The notes under the pieces: model-generated
Seen by the model: the letters and a program-made list of their open reading frames with translations, nothing else
Told to the model about the DNA's origin: nothing
Databases searched by the model: none
Position numbers and translations under genes: made by a program
Shown: piece after piece, positions 1 to 11,625 of the stretch
How the letters are laid out: every line of letters begins with the position of its first letter
How positions within the stretch are numbered: the first letter of the stretch is position 1
Assembly (NCBI GenBank): GCA_017354895.1
Contig: CP071497.1
Location: 4,278,001-4,342,000 of the forward strand
Direction: 5' to 3'
DNA from: Podospora comata
Taxonomy: Eukaryota > Ascomycota > Sordariomycetes > Sordariales > Podosporaceae
Length of the DNA: 64,000 bases

Positions 1-1970
1 CTACCTCGGGAGAACAACCCAAGCCAGCCCGCAGACGCGGCGGCCGCCCAGCTGGATCCAAAAACAAACCCAAAGACCCCGCGAAACCCCCAAAAGAAAA
101 AAGAGCATACGTCAGACGCTCCGTCAGATATGATCATCCCCAACCGGAAGTTACTTTCAAGGCTGACTGCGTCAACACGACATATCTCTACGATGCGCTC
201 CTTGACACGGGGATGTGGGGTCGGCGCAACACCGCGGCCGCGAAGCAGAGGAGGCTAGAAATGAGGAAACACGCTGATGTGAAGAGGGTGAATATCCTCT
301 CGGAAAAGCTCTGCGATGATGTGTTGGGTTATATGAAGCCTGGTCTGCTAGAGAGGCACAAGGGGTGTGACATTATTGATATCAACCCTGGGGCGGGTTT
401 GTGGAGCAGAAAGCTGAATGATTTGCTGCAGCCTAGAAAGCATGTGCTCGTGGAGGAGGACTACAAGGTTTACGAACCGTTCCTGAAGCCGTTGGTAGAG
501 AGGGAAGGGGTCGAGGTGTTGGAGGTTGCGTGGGCGCTTTGGGCATCGTTGTTTGATGCGTTGGAGGAGAAGGGTGCGTTGGCGGCGCACCCGGTGCGGA
601 ACTATCAGCCTGATGAGACGCCGGAGAGGAACGACACGTTGCTTGTGGTGATGAACATGATGACTCTCGACAAGAAGAGGGTGGGGGGGAGGAGGATGGG
701 GAGCATGACGGCCATGATTTTGTATCAGTTGATCAATTCGGTGAGGCTGCAGGGGTTGTTTCAGAAGTATGGGTTGGTGAGGATGCTGATTTGGGTGGAT
801 GAACATGAGAAGGCGCAGTATTTACCCAAGACGATCCAGAGGAGGAAGGCGGGGGCCATACAGGCTGAGCTCTCGCTAGATTGGGTCACCGAGGTGGCGG
901 GAGTCGATCACCCGAATGGTGGCAAGAACTATATCTACAGGAGGGACAAACACATCGACATGGAGGGTATGGACCAGGTTCTGGAGAGGATGAGAACGGC
1001 GGGTCTCAATGTGCCGGAGGGGCGAGAGACAGCGCTGTTGAAGAGCTGTTTGGAGCTGGAAAAGGAGGGAAAGTCAGTTAAGGCTGGAGAGCAGAAACCG
1101 GCGCTCGCGGCAAGATATGAGCTGGGAGAGGAAGAGTGGGAGAAATTGAAGGAGACGAAATCGAAGGAGGGCACATGGACAACGAGAGACAACGACCACC
1201 TGCACCGGAATACGTGGTTAAAGACGCAGACGGAAAAAAAGCAAGAATTTCTGTACGAGTTGTTGATCAAGCTGGACGAGCTGACGAAACTGAAGCTCCA
1301 AGTTCTGGAAGAGGAGAAGGAGGGCAAGCTGGCGAAAGCTGCTCAAAAGAAGTTTGATAAACTCGAGGCCGAAATGAAGGAGCAGTGGGAAAGCATCGAC
1401 CCGATCTCGAGAAGCAAGTTTTTGGTTGCGCGAGACAACTTGAGGGCTTTCAAGCAGCCGCCGGAGCTAGGACCTGTACTCATGTGGGACCGTCGGCAGT
1501 TTGAGCCGCTGGTGGTGCAGCCGGAGGAGTTCTTGCCAGCGTGTGACGGGGCTTTGTTGGACATTCAACCCAGGGCGATGGAGCCGGCGTTGCGAGCCAA
1601 ATGCGAGCATGGATCGAAGATGTTTGACCAGATGGACCTTATCATCCGGAGTCTGTATTTACAAGCCTCTGCGCCAATATCACAAGCGGTGGAGGGTCTG
1701 TGGCCTGGCTCAGGGCGGGGCGTGGCGGAAAAGATGAGGAGCCTCCGCGATCCTTCCCTGGGAGGGACGCCGCTCAAGGGCCCCATAGGTGAGCTTGACC
1801 TGAGGGCACTGAACAGGACGCAGATTGTGGAGCTTGCGGAAAGGTGGTGGCAGTGGCCGTTTAAGCCTAGCTTTCCCGAGTTGGTCGGGAGGTTGGGCGA
1901 GGGGGAGGAGGAAAACGTCGATGGAGAAAATGGAGGAGGGGCTACCATGCTGGGGCACATGTTCGATTGA
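1..1970 (+). CDS. mtf1: Mtf1-like mitochondrial transcription factor / rRNA adenine dimethylase-like methyltransferase (5' partial)
   Basis: The frame is open from base 3 of the window through to the stop at 1968-1970, so the true start lies to the left; the Met at 213 is internal. The partial product is about 655 residues. After a basic, Pro-rich stretch (expected of a mitochondrial presequence and linker) comes NILSEKLCDDVLGYM and then a SAM-binding loop, DINPGAGLWS, followed by acidic EED, the layout of the Mtf1/mtTFB (KsgA-like) fold. In yeast Mtf1 this fold has become the specificity factor of mitochondrial RNA polymerase. The C-terminal part is charged and probably helical, and much longer than in yeast, as usual in filamentous fungi. 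No intron is needed. The coding strand is very G-rich. Fold and organelle are fairly sure; whether methylation is retained cannot be told. Confidence 0.8.
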   Translation, partial: TSGEQPKPARRRGGRPAGSKNKPKDPAKPPKEKRAYVRRSVRYDHPQPEVTFKADCVNTTYLYDALLDTGMWGRRNTAAAKQRRLEMRKHADVKRVNILSEKLCDDVLGYMKPGLLERHKGCDIIDINPGAGLWSRKLNDLLQPRKHVLVEEDYKVYEPFLKPLVEREGVEVLEVAWALWASLFDALEEKGALAAHPVRNYQPDETPERNDTLLVVMNMMTLDKKRVGGRRMGSMTAMILYQLINSVRLQGLFQKYGLVRMLIWVDEHEKAQYLPKTIQRRKAGAIQAELSLDWVTEVAGVDHPNGGKNYIYRRDKHIDMEGMDQVLERMRTAGLNVPEGRETALLKSCLELEKEGKSVKAGEQKPALAARYELGEEEWEKLKETKSKEGTWTTRDNDHLHRNTWLKTQTEKKQEFLYELLIKLDELTKLKLQVLEEEKEGKLAKAAQKKFDKLEAEMKEQWESIDPISRSKFLVARDNLRAFKQPPELGPVLMWDRRQFEPLVVQPEEFLPACDGALLDIQPRAMEPALRAKCEHGSKMFDQMDLIIRSLYLQASAPISQAVEGLWPGSGRGVAEKMRSLRDPSLGGTPLKGPIGELDLRALNRTQIVELAERWWQWPFKPSFPELVGRLGEGEEENVDGENGGGATMLGHMFD

Positions 1971-2768
1971 GGTTGTTCATCTCTCAATGTATATATAGCT
2001 TATATTTGATTTGTACACTATATATCAACTTGACTCAAAAACATGATGACCATCATCATGGAAATTCCCGCCAAGTCAAGTTTCGGCTTAGCGGAACCAG
2101 GGCTGTTAGGTAAGCAAACCATTGAAACAATAGGGAGCTGAAAGCCAGGGTTTATGCGGGGCGTGGTTTTTTTTGGGGCGTTCCAGAATTGCGGTTATGG
2201 GGCGTGAACTTGGCAGCCAACGGCCCAGCCTGCAGCAGCCGAGCAGCGCGCCGCCCCCCGGGCCCCTATCTCATGCATCTCGGCTTTTTGACCTACCAAC
2301 CATATCGGCCTGACCCACGACACACTCCTTATTACTTTTCTTCCGCCGTTACCAATTTCTTTCCTACACTCCTTGACCGTGACACTGCATTCACTTGCAG
2401 CCGACGACGATACCTCTTTTTTTTATTTTTCTTTTTTTTATTTGTGGCATTTCAAACCTGTTGTTTCTGCCTTGTAACTTGAAGACGGCGCGCCACGCAT
2501 CAACGGCGTTTCCAGTTGACACCGACCCCGGATTTTACCTACCAAGCCATCGCAACCCAATTCCCCAGACCTTTTTGTTCCATCCAACCCCCAACCGACC
2601 GACCGGCCGACCGCGATCACGAACTGCGCGTACCGGCGTCCGAGGCAATCCCAGCCGCCTACGAGAAGGAGCCGCGAACCTCTTGTCCCCTCCCATCGCG
2701 ACTCTCTACACCCGGACTACACGGCTATGCCAAACTAATATCCTCCCTCCTCGCCCTACCTATCAAAA
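1971..2768. other. intergenic region and 5' leader of the GT90 gene
   Basis: No gene is supported here. The stretch has T-rich runs near 2410-2445 and a C-rich stretch before 2769, as in fungal promoters and leaders. Open frames here have low-complexity Pro/Thr/Arg composition and no recognisable family. Confidence 0.5.
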
Positions 2769-4725
2769 ATGGCCTTCCCCCGCCGACCCTCAGCCTTCCT
2801 CCGCTACCTCATCCCCGCAGCTCTCATCCTCTGCGTGTTCTACGTTTTGACCGGACAGCCAGGCTCAGACTTTGCCTCCCCCCAAAACTTCCGCCGTCCC
2901 TGGGCCGGCTTAGGAGCCCAAAAACATCCAATCGAGTACCTCATCGACTCGGCGGAAAAAGAGTTTGCAAACAAGATCTCCCGACAAAGCCACACCATCG
3001 CCGAAGCAGCAGCTGCCTACCGCCAACGTAGAGGCCGGCACCCTCCGCCCGGGTTTGACAAGTGGTTTACGTTTGCGCAGGAAAAAAATGCGGTTATTGT
3101 GGAAGATTTCTGGGATCAGATATACCATGACTTGGAACCGTTTTGGGCGTTGGAGGCGCAGAGGATAAGGAAAGACGCGTGGGATTTTGAGATGAGGATC
3201 GAGGTTAGGGATGGGAAGGCGAGTAGTGGGAGTGATTGGTTCTGGACAAAGATTTGGTTGAAGATGATTGGGACTGTGGAGGGGTTGTTGCCTGATATGG
3301 ATATTGCGCTTAATGCGATGGATGAGCCGAGGTTGGTTGTGCCTTGGGAGGAGATTGATGAGTTGGTTGGGAGGGCGGGGCAAGATAAAAGGATGGTGAG
3401 GGCGGAGGAGGTGGTGACCGAGTTTGAGAAGTTGGCTAAGCCGGGGGAGGGGCCGGAGAAGGATTTTGAGACGCCGAAGAAGGTTTGGGAGGGGAATAGT
3501 AGGTTCATTTGCATGGGGAGTGGTGTTGCTTGGAGAGTGATGATGCTGACGAGATGCTGCGACAGAACACTACTGGTTGATCGCCCGCCGCGGGTGCCCG
3601 CCTACTTCCCTTGCGCGACAGTCGCCTGTTATTACTGACTTTAACCGCACCCCGTTGATCAAGTCGTCCTTTGCGCTGCCTCACATGACGGAGGGTTATG
3701 TCTCCAACTATACCTTGTCGACCGATTTTTGCCATCAATCGGACCTCCAAGCCCTCGAGGGCGTCTTTGTCGAGCCCCTCTCCGTTTCGGCGACAAAAAC
3801 GCTCTTTCCCATGTTTGGCGGCTCCAAACTGGCTGTCAACAACGAGATCCTCCTCCCGGCACCAATGTACTGGAACGAAGAGGAGCGCTTCATGGGCTCC
3901 CAGGGGGCGGATATCCCGTGGGAAGAAAAAGAAGACGCGGTCATCTGGCGTGGTGTGGCTACCGGCGGAAAGAACAAGGAGGACAACTGGCGCTCGTTTC
4001 AACGTCACAGATTTGTGGCCATGAATAATGGGTCCAAGATTACGCTCGCGGAGCAGAGGCAGCTCGAGCCGGTGAACTTTGCGCTGCCCCCTAAAGCGTA
4101 CGGGTTGAAGGCGCAGAAGAGGGGGAAATTGGGGGAGTGGGTGGCGAGCTGGTCGAACGTGCAGTTTATTGACCTCATGTGTGGGATTAAGGGCCAGGGC
4201 GTGAGGTGCAATTACACGGATCAGCACTTTGAGGTTACAAAGGGGATGCCGATGGCGGAGCAGTTTAGGAATAAATATCTGCCTGACATTGACGGGAACT
4301 CGTTTAGCGGGAGGTATCTGGGTTTTCTGAGGAGCACGAGCCTGCCGATCAAGGCTACGCTGTGGAGGGAGTGGCACGATTCGAGGCTGGTGGCCTGGAA
4401 GCATTTTGTGCCGATGGATAGCCGGTTTGGGGATTGGTATGGGATAATGGAGTTTTTCTTGGGAGTTGATGGGACGGGGAGGGATGAGGTGGCGAGGAAG
4501 ATTGCGATGGAGGGGAAGGAGTGGGCGGAGAGGGTGCTGAGGAAGGAGGATATGCAGGTTTATGTGCTGAGGTTGCTGTTGGAGTATGCGAGGGTTAGTG
4601 ATCCGAGGCGGGGGGAGATGGGGTGGGTGGGGGATTTGCTTGGGGAGGAGGGGACGAAGGGGAGGGATAATGAACTGGTTAAGGATGGGGAGGGGGAGGT
4701 GGGGAGTGCGGCTGGGGAGGCTTGA
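2769..4725 (+). CDS. CAP10-type glycosyltransferase, family GT90, type II membrane protein
   Basis: Two exons, 2769-3498 and 3566-4725, give 629 residues. The intron 3499-3565 (GTAGGT...CTGAC...CAG) joins VWEGN to KHYWLIARRGCPP, the CPP motif usual just upstream of the catalytic domain. Residues about 10-28 form one hydrophobic segment after a short basic N-terminus, which predicts a Golgi signal anchor. The C-terminal half has CAP10 landmarks: AVIWRGVATGG, NWRSFQRHRF, and RYLGFL followed by FVPMD and DWYGIMEFF. GT90 enzymes such as Cryptococcus Cap10/Cxt1 transfer xylose to capsule or glycan mannose; the donor used here is inferred. The ATG at 2769 has a good context (AAAATGGCC). The last 250 bases are extremely purine-rich. 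Family call is firm. Confidence 0.9.
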
Positions 4726-6602
4726 GGATTCTAAGGGGGGGTATGGTTTTAATTTTTGTTGTATTGCGTTAAGATATTGATGTATAATTATTCGATCTTT
4801 TTTTTTGGTTTGTTTTGTGTGGTGTTGGTTGGCTTTTGTTGTGAAAATTTGTGGGGGTGATGAAGGACAAGTCACGTTTTTGGAAGCAGGCGAGCAAAAT
4901 GATTGAGCGAGCATTTGACGTTGCGGTTTTGGTGAAGCTGTTGATGTTGTTGTGTGTGACAGGGGCATGCTTGCTGCTGGGTTTATCAATCGTGGGATTC
5001 GAATGCTTGGCGTTGGCTTCTGGAAAGCTGGGCGGAAGCATTGAGATCGGGGAAATTTGGGGATGGTGTGGTGGAAGATATCAAGATGTGTTGTCATGTG
5101 CAAGATTCACTATCTTGATATATTGGAATAGAGATGTCGTTATCGTCAAACAGTTGGAGAGATAGAGAGAGAATAGCTGTATCTGTGTGTCACCCAATCT
5201 GATAACTCGGAGTGAGGTGAGTGTTTTGCTATCAACTCTTATCTCCGAAGCGAGCAAGACTCGGTTCCGATCATTGCCATCACTTGTGACCTCTTTCCCA
5301 GTGGCGGTGTCATCTCGGACCGAACCCCGTGATTGAGTTTCAAGCACAAGTCAAACCGCGAGATCGGGGAAATTTTACCTAAGAAGTTACGCAAAAGGAA
5401 TCGGTGATGTTGTTCTGTTTCTGGAAGCTCACTGGAAGAATGTGGAGCGGCGGTCTGGGTAGCACCCCCGAGCGTGAAAGCCGGCGGTATCCGCCATGCT
5501 TGCTGGGATCTTCGTCCGGGATATGTCTTGGGTCCTGCCGTTAACTGAAGGGGCACTTATAACTTAACGGCAGTCCTGTCCGAGACTGGATCCAGTTGTG
5601 AGGTGGGATTTTGTTTTCTCAGCTTTTTTTCTTCGTGTTGGAGAGGGTGATGGGAGGGTGATGGCAGGATGAGTGAATTACAGGCATCAAGGTGGATAGT
5701 GATGGGTGAACCTTGAGGGTCAGTGATGGGGAGGGAGACGGAGAGACGGTTATAAATAGGAGATGTTGTTGGTTTTCGGTGAGATAGGTGGCTTGACTTG
5801 ATTCATTCTTTCTCTCTCTTGTTTAGCGTCAGGTAGCGGTTTATTTGCGACTTGTCATTTTGGCACTTGAGCCAAATTGCAGTTTGAGCTGTGCAACACA
5901 CCCGACCCTTGCTGTCTATCACGTCAACGACAATCTTCCCGAGGAGGCTCCGAAGACTGCTCTTTTCCAAAGAGGTATGTTTGGTTTGCTACTGTCATCA
6001 TGTCTCCGTGTTTCGGCCCTCTGGCACATGCAGTTGTTGGTCGATTGGGACGTCGAATCTTGATTGCGGCAGGGCGGGACAGGGGCGGCTGAGTTGCCAG
6101 AGTTGCAGCCCCGAGGCGTGCAGTGGTGATCGTGTTGTGGAAATCAGGAGGAAGGGCCAGAAGAGGCATTTGATGTGCTTCCCCACAGCTTGGAAGCAGA
6201 TGTCACCTTCTGCGATCAGCCCCCCGATGCTGTGGTGTGTGTGGTCTTGGCGGGCTGGCGGCACATCGTCACCGCGCATGTGGTCCTTGTGTTCTGCGAT
6301 CCCGGCCGGCGCGGCACAGGTGGTGCCCGTATCTGACCGATATTGTTGGAGCAGCGCCCGTTGATACATAGATAACAAGGCAGTGTTCCCCCTTCCAAGG
6401 GAGGCGGCCTTCTGTGTTGGCTCCATTACCTATTTCTCTTTGTCCTTTGTTCTCTCTCTTGGATTGTTTATCCCCCTGTCCAAAAAACACAGCATTGACG
6501 GCCGCTAGATCTAGATCGCGCACTGCATTTGCTGCACAGCTGCAGGTCACCCGCCCTAGCGACGCCGACAGCAGCCGAGACCCCAGCTCGGTATAAGAAC
6601 CA
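4726..6602. other. long intergenic region and leader of arginase
   Basis: No protein gene is supported. A TATA-like box lies at 5751-5757, followed by a pyrimidine-rich initiator-like stretch at 5805-5825. A donor-like GTATGT at 5975 and an acceptor-like CAG near 6492 would allow a leader intron of about 0.5 kb, but this is conjecture. A stop lies in frame 9 bases before the arginase ATG, so the coding frame does not extend upstream. Confidence 0.4.
5751..5757 (+). promoter_or_regulatory. TATA-like box upstream of arginase
   Basis: TATAAAT, followed some 60 bases downstream by a CT-rich tract. It lies 0.85 kb before the arginase ATG, so it can serve that gene only through a long, possibly spliced leader. 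Confidence 0.35.
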
Positions 6603-7845
6603 ATGGCACCCTCCCGCCTCAGCGACATTGCAGACATTGCGCTGCCAACGACAAAGTCTGCCAGCGCAACTGATACTGTCACCACTCTCCCAGACACTCC
6701 CGCCTCGAGCGTTGGCTCTCGCACTTTCGGCAGAAGCATCATGAACACATCGTTGATCGAGAGCAAGTTTCTCAGCCACCCCGAGGATTTGGGTGTGGTG
6801 GCTGTTGGTTTCTCGGGGGGTCAGGTATGTTTGGCGAGGTTCTTGTCTCCGGGAATGGGCGAGAGGCTGACGGGGAGAATGAATCACAGTGCAAACCAGG
6901 TGTTGACGCTGCGCCATCAGCGCTCATCGAAGCCGGCCTCCTCACCCAGATCCGCGACGAGCTCGGTTACAACCTCCACGGCCATGACACAGTCCACCTC
7001 TACACCGATCTTGTGCCCAAGGAGGACCCCGACTACCGCAACATGAAGAACCCCCGCGCCGTCTCTGCCGTGACAAAGAAGATCGCCGATCAGGTGTACA
7101 ACCAGGCCAAGGAGGGGAGACTGGTCTTGACTCTGGGTGGTGATCACAGTATTGCCATTGGCACCATTGGTGGTTCGGCCAAGGCTATCAGGGAAAGGCT
7201 GGGCAGAGAGATCGCCGTCATCTGGGTGGACGCGCACGCCGATATCAACACCCCCGAAACCAGCGGCAGTGGTAACATCCACGGCATGCCTGTTAGCTTC
7301 TTGACTGGGTTGGCCAAGGAAGACAAGGAGGATATCTTTGGGTGGATCAAGGATGAGAACAGGATCAGCGTCAAGAAGATCGTGTACATTGGTCTGAGAG
7401 ATGTTGATGCCGGCGAGAAGAGGATCTTGAGGGAGAATGGGATCAAGGCGTTTAGCATGTTTGACATTGACAGGTATGTTTTTGGTGACGTTGTTGCTTG
7501 TGTTGGAAAAGAGAAGCTGACAAGAGACACAGACATGGCATCGGCCGCGTGATGGAGATGGCTCTCGGTCACATTGGCAGCGATACCCCGATCCATCTGT
7601 CGTTTGACGTGGATGCGCTTGACCCCATGTGGGCGCCATCAACCGGCACCCCTGTCCGTGGAGGCTTGACGCTGCGCGAGGGTGACTACATCTGCGAGTG
7701 TGTGCACCAGACGGGCAGCTTGGTGGCTGTTGACTTGGTGGAAGTCAACCCCAGCCTGGCGCCTGCTGAAGACATCGGGGCTCACGAGACGGTTAGGGCC
7801 GGATGCTCGCTTGTTCGGTGCGCGCTCGGCGAGTCTCTTCTGTAG
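6603..7845 (+). CDS. aga: arginase
   Basis: Three exons, 6603-6824, 6890-7473 and 7533-7845, give 372 residues. Introns 6825-6889 and 7474-7532 have GTATGT donors and CTGAC branch sites. The enzyme hydrolyses arginine to ornithine and urea with two manganese ions. Ligands are all present: GGDHS (His about 160), DAHADINTP (Asp188, His190, Asp192) and SFDVDALDP in exon 3. Substrate-loop and C-terminal signatures are also there ([13 protein letters not shown]). Residues 1-45 are a Ser/Thr/Ala-rich extension before RTFGRS; Neurospora arginase is made in long and short forms, so a shorter form starting at an internal Met (SIMNTSL) is conceivable. Length fits the family. The product should be cytosolic. 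Confidence 0.95.
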
Positions 7846-9060
7846 GCCTGTTTGCGGTGTCCTGGTCATGTTGATATTAGAAGGTATGGCAGCATCATGG
7901 GTACATAATTTCTGTTCTTCTTTTCGTTTTCAAGTTGCGTTTGGGTTGGGTAGGAGCACGCGTTTTGGATTCCTTGTAGTTAGCACAGGCATGAATAGAG
8001 GGAAGGCATCCATCCCATCACTGAAATGTTCATTTTTAGCAGCAGCCTCATGATGGAAACGGGGTGGCTGGGCCGGTGCCAGGCTGCCCCACCACCCCGC
8101 GTTCAAGAAGTCGTTGCCGCCAGAAAGGAACAGACATGCATCATCCGAAATGTCCCATTGGGACCTGATGGTGCCTGGACTGATATCCGTCAATCTTCCC
8201 AAGACATCTTCCTCTACGGATCTGTTCAACATCAACGCTGAGTCCCAAGAACCACCTACCTACCCCAGCTCACCCGGCGACCAGGCACGAACCAACCACC
8301 AGGTGGACACAGCGCAATCGATAAGATAGGCGCGCCAAGACCACTTTCCGAATCTCGTGAAGCACCTGAAGAAGCGCGCTGGCTGCGCACGCGGCACGGT
8401 GGGATAGCTGATATCCAACACAGGCGCAAGCAGGAGGAAGCAGTGCCGCTAGGCACAAGTGTCGCATCGCATCCTGTCGCAACATCATCGCATTTGTTTT
8501 TCTCTTTCTTTTGAACCTCCCATCGAACGACCGAGCGATAAAGCGACGAAAAATCCAGGCCGTTGTTCCCAGCCACCGGCAGTTTGCGACAACTCTACCA
8601 CCACCCAGCACCGGCCGTGCGATCCGATCACCCACCAACCCACCACCTCACGGACTCACGGCACCGAGTCTCTCCACCAGCCGGCCAGGCTGCCACCGAT
8701 CAACGACGTTCACTGGACGTGTGGGTGGTAGGCCAATTGGAGTGAGAGAGCGTCAAAGTCAGTTTTTTTGCGCTTTCTTGGGGATATTTTAGGTTGGGAG
8801 GGAGTTAGACAGGAGATACAAAATTTTGGGAGAACAGGCTGGTGCGGATGGAAAAGCAACAATTCTTTACAGCATTACGAGTTTATTTTGACGCGCGACG
8901 ACGTTTTTGGAAGAACATCGTCTTGTTAGCTGGCTCTTTTGGAATTGGAACACAGCAACTAGCTTTGGAGAGAAACCACCAGCAAACACACCCCTGAAGT
9001 GGACGCTCCACCAAGCAGAACAACTTCACACAACAACTTTCACACAGCAACAACTCCAAA
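7846..9060. other. intergenic region and leader of the membrane-protein gene
   Basis: No gene supported. The last 300 bases are a CA- and A-rich leader of the kind seen before well-expressed fungal genes. Open frames here are short, Pro/His/Arg-rich and have no family resemblance. Confidence 0.45.
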
Positions 9061-9698
9061 ATGGCCTCTGTCCTTGCCTCAGAACCCTCCCTCGTCTACT
9101 CCCGCCGGGTAGTCGAGGCCCGGGTACACAAATACCACTGGCCCGCCGTCCAGCTCAACATCTGGATGCTCATCATGCTCATAAGCGCCTGCACCATCAT
9201 TGGCGTATTTGCCACCTTTATCGACATCCAGCACACCCTTCTACTACCGGTACCGTGGTCCGTTGTCCTCCCCCCCCCTGCCTCCCTTCCCATCCTTATT
9301 AACACAAAAACAGGTACTTCCCCTACTACATAACCGTCGCCTCCCTCGCAGTCTTCTTCATCCTGCTCCTCCTCTACCTTATCTACCAGCGCCGCTTGCT
9401 ACCCTCCATCGTCATGATAGGAGGTTTTATTCTCTTTGTGCTGTGGTTGACGGGGTTGATTGTGATATCAGTGCAGCTGTGGGGGCCGGACGGGAGCGTG
9501 AGTTCGGAGTGCAATATCCAGGTTTTTGGGGCGAGTCCGATGCCCAAGGGGCAGACGCTGGAGACGTTGGCGTGGTTGGAGCAGAGGAGTATTTGCCAGA
9601 GCTGGCAGGCGGTTTTTGCGTTTGGGCTGGTGGGGGCGGTGTTTTTGTTGTGGATTATGGTTATTGCTTATCAGGTTTTTGCGGATGATGCTGTTTGA
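9061..9698 (+). CDS. small four-helix membrane protein (MARVEL-like or SUR7-like topology)
   Basis: Two exons, 9061-9257 and 9314-9698, give 193 residues; the intron 9258-9313 joins LLLPVPW to YFPYYITVASL. Four hydrophobic segments are visible, roughly at residues 34-55, 70-92, 98-120 and 160-182. A cytosolic N-terminus ends in VHKYHWPAVQ, and a loop between helices 3 and 4 holds two cysteines (SECNIQ, RSICQSW) that could form a disulfide. This pattern matches small fungal MARVEL-like or eisosome-type proteins, but no signature fixes the family. A donor at 9255 would also keep the frame. The start has a strong context (AAAATGGCC). Confidence 0.75.
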
Positions 9699-10012
9699 TG
9701 GTGGTGGGGAAAGGGGGGCGTTGGGGAGTTCAGCTGTATGGGATGTGGAATGAGTGATGATATCTACCTGTGTTTGGGTTTGGAAGGGAGGGATGTGTCA
9801 AAGGATGTGGATGGTGGTATGTATTGGGCATGATCACATATTGAACATCGTGGGGCGGGATTTCGGGTATTTTTCTTTTTTTTTTTTTTGCTGTCTACAA
9901 ATAATTATGATGTATTATTATCACGTTTCGGTCTTGCTGAACGCTGAAACAAACTCCCAAAACGCCTTGCTTCTCATCACGCGTCAGTCATGTTTGGGTT
10001 GTCATGGAGATT
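9699..10012. other. region between convergent genes
   Basis: 3' ends of the membrane-protein gene and of the minus-strand Gln-rich gene meet here. T-rich runs lie near 9875-9890. No gene seen. Confidence 0.5.
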
Positions 10013-10521
10013 TTAAGCAGCCACGGCGTAGTAACCGCCGGCCTGGGCCTGGGCAGGGGCTATCATCTATGTCAGCATACACACCCCCCGTCTCATCTCA
10101 TAAACAGAAACTTACCCTTCTGCTTCCCCATATACCCCGCCGCGTAAGCCGCGCCCTGGTTGACATACTTTTGCGGGATCTTATTCCCCGTCATGCCATT
10201 GGCGTACCCAGCCATCTGCTGCGCCATGACTTTGTTGGCCGCCGCCTGGGGGTTGAAGGCCTGCTGCTGCTGCTGTACGGGCACCTGGACATATTGCTGT
10301 TGCTGCTGGACAACGGGGACTTGGACGTATTGTTGCTGCTGCTGCTGGTGGACAGGCTGGACATAGGTCACCTTGCCGCCCTGGATGGACTGCTGGATGG
10401 GGACGGGCTGTTGGACGGCGACGAATTGCTGTTGTTGCTTATTCTTTTTGTCCTTTTTCTTCTTGGCGTCTTTGGATTGCTTGCGCTTGAAAAGCTTGAG
10501 GAGGAGTTTGAAGAAGGCCAT
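10013..10521 (-). CDS. small basic, glutamine-rich protein of unknown function
   Basis: Exon 1 is 10521-10116 and exon 2 is 10059-10013; the intron has a GTAAGT donor and GCTGAC branch. The product is 150 residues. It opens with an amphipathic hydrophobic/basic stretch (MAFFKLLLKLFKRK), then a Lys-rich tract, then Val-Gln repeats in which YVQVPV alternates with runs of five to six Gln, then an Ala/Gly/Met region (NKVMAQQMAGYANGM) ending in GGYYAVAA. The N-terminus could bind a membrane surface. A TATA-like TATAAG lies about 84 bases upstream of the ATG. The long open frame on the opposite strand is only the Leu/Cys-rich shadow of the Gln runs. No family recognised. Confidence 0.75.
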
Positions 10522-10604
10522 TTTTGGTTTTGGAAGGGGCTTTTTTTTTTTGCTGGGGTCTGGGGAGAAGAAGGGGAGATGAGATGGTCGACAAGATGGC
10601 TCGT

Positions 10605-10610
10605 CTTATA
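10605..10610 (-). promoter_or_regulatory. TATA-like box of the Gln-rich gene
   Basis: TATAAG on the minus strand, about 84 bases upstream of the start at 10521. Confidence 0.4.
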
Positions 10611-11625
10611 ACTTTTGGAGGGAAGGTTCAGGTGAAAGTAAAGCAATATTGAATTGGTGTCATGTCGCTGGAGAAGCGGGCTGCGCCGGCTGGTCGTGTC
10701 ATCTCTACTTCATGGTGTGGGTGTGAGACTGGTGTGACGGGTGGTTTCTGGTGTTGAGCCCACCCAACCGGCCACTTATGAGACCTGCGTGTCAGCCCAG
10801 TGATCGATCAAGATCTTCCTGGCAGGGGTAGCTCAGAACATGGAGATGATTTATCAGACATAGATGCTTTTGAGACAACAGACAGATTGGAATTGGATGC
10901 AATTGCTTTCTTGATTGCCCTCATATCTGTAGCTGGTATCAAGATACCTACGCCGGGATCATCACGGAGATTCGGGATGAAGCTGAACGCCAAGCCGCGT
11001 GCCGTGTCGCTTCTCCGGCTCAGGTCCGGCCGGCCGGCCTTGTCGGGCACCTTCCCATCCACCCTTACCACAAAATATATGTTTGGCATAGTAAAAGTAC
11101 GTAAATTAGGGCATATAATGTTACACGCTGTACCTCAAAAAATGAAATAATAGGACTTTTGTTAAGTATCTTTGAAGACCTTTGAATTATCTTGAAAGGC
11201 TCCTTAACCGTGTTTGAAAGCCTGATAATTATTCTCCAAGGTATGGTTCACAATATAATGTGGGCTAACATCGGTACTTTTGTGTGGCAATCATTTCATG
11301 GTGAGGATGCCACCACAACTATGTTCCTTCTGTGGGATTCTGACTTCGACAGACAGGTACAGGTTAGCTTGGAGGTGGGCAGCTCCTCGGTGGTGCCTTT
11401 CAAGAATGAATGGGCGACGTCCTTCCCTTCCGAAGTCTCTGCGATGTGGCCAATCAAGAGGGAACTGCCTGGATTTGGTTGACACCAACATCCTAAGATA
11501 TTGTCGATGATGCAGCCATGGTCATTGACCAATTGATCCTGTCCTTACTTAAAGGACGTTGGAGAGAGTTCACACTCTCAGTTGAACCCAACGTCTTCAG
11601 GATTCGCAAATCAAATACAATCACC
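10611..11625. other. intergenic region
   Basis: Nothing coding is convincing. Bases 11090-11240 are AT-rich, with repeated TTGAA/CTTTGAA words. A 93-codon frame on the minus strand (10808-11089) has mixed composition but no family likeness or gene context. Confidence 0.4.

Noticed and set aside
348-806. Minus-strand frame, His/Pro/Leu-rich
   Set aside because: Exact antisense of the Mtf1-like gene; composition follows from the G-rich coding strand.
3505-5103. 532-codon minus-strand frame
   Set aside because: Antisense of the GT90 gene's second exon; Pro/His/Leu-rich with no domain.
6414-6596. Possible upstream peptide ending just before the arginase start
   Set aside because: It lacks an ATG; the frame opens at a GTG and resembles no known attenuator peptide.
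9754-10611. 285-codon plus-strand frame rich in Leu and Asp
   Set aside because: Antisense of the Gln-repeat gene; the Leu and Cys runs are shadows of CAG/CAA repeats.
11518-11625. Upstream extension of the repeat protein frame to an ATG at 11518
   Set aside because: The extension is not conserved-looking and overlaps a promoter-like stretch; the ATG at 11626 has the better context.
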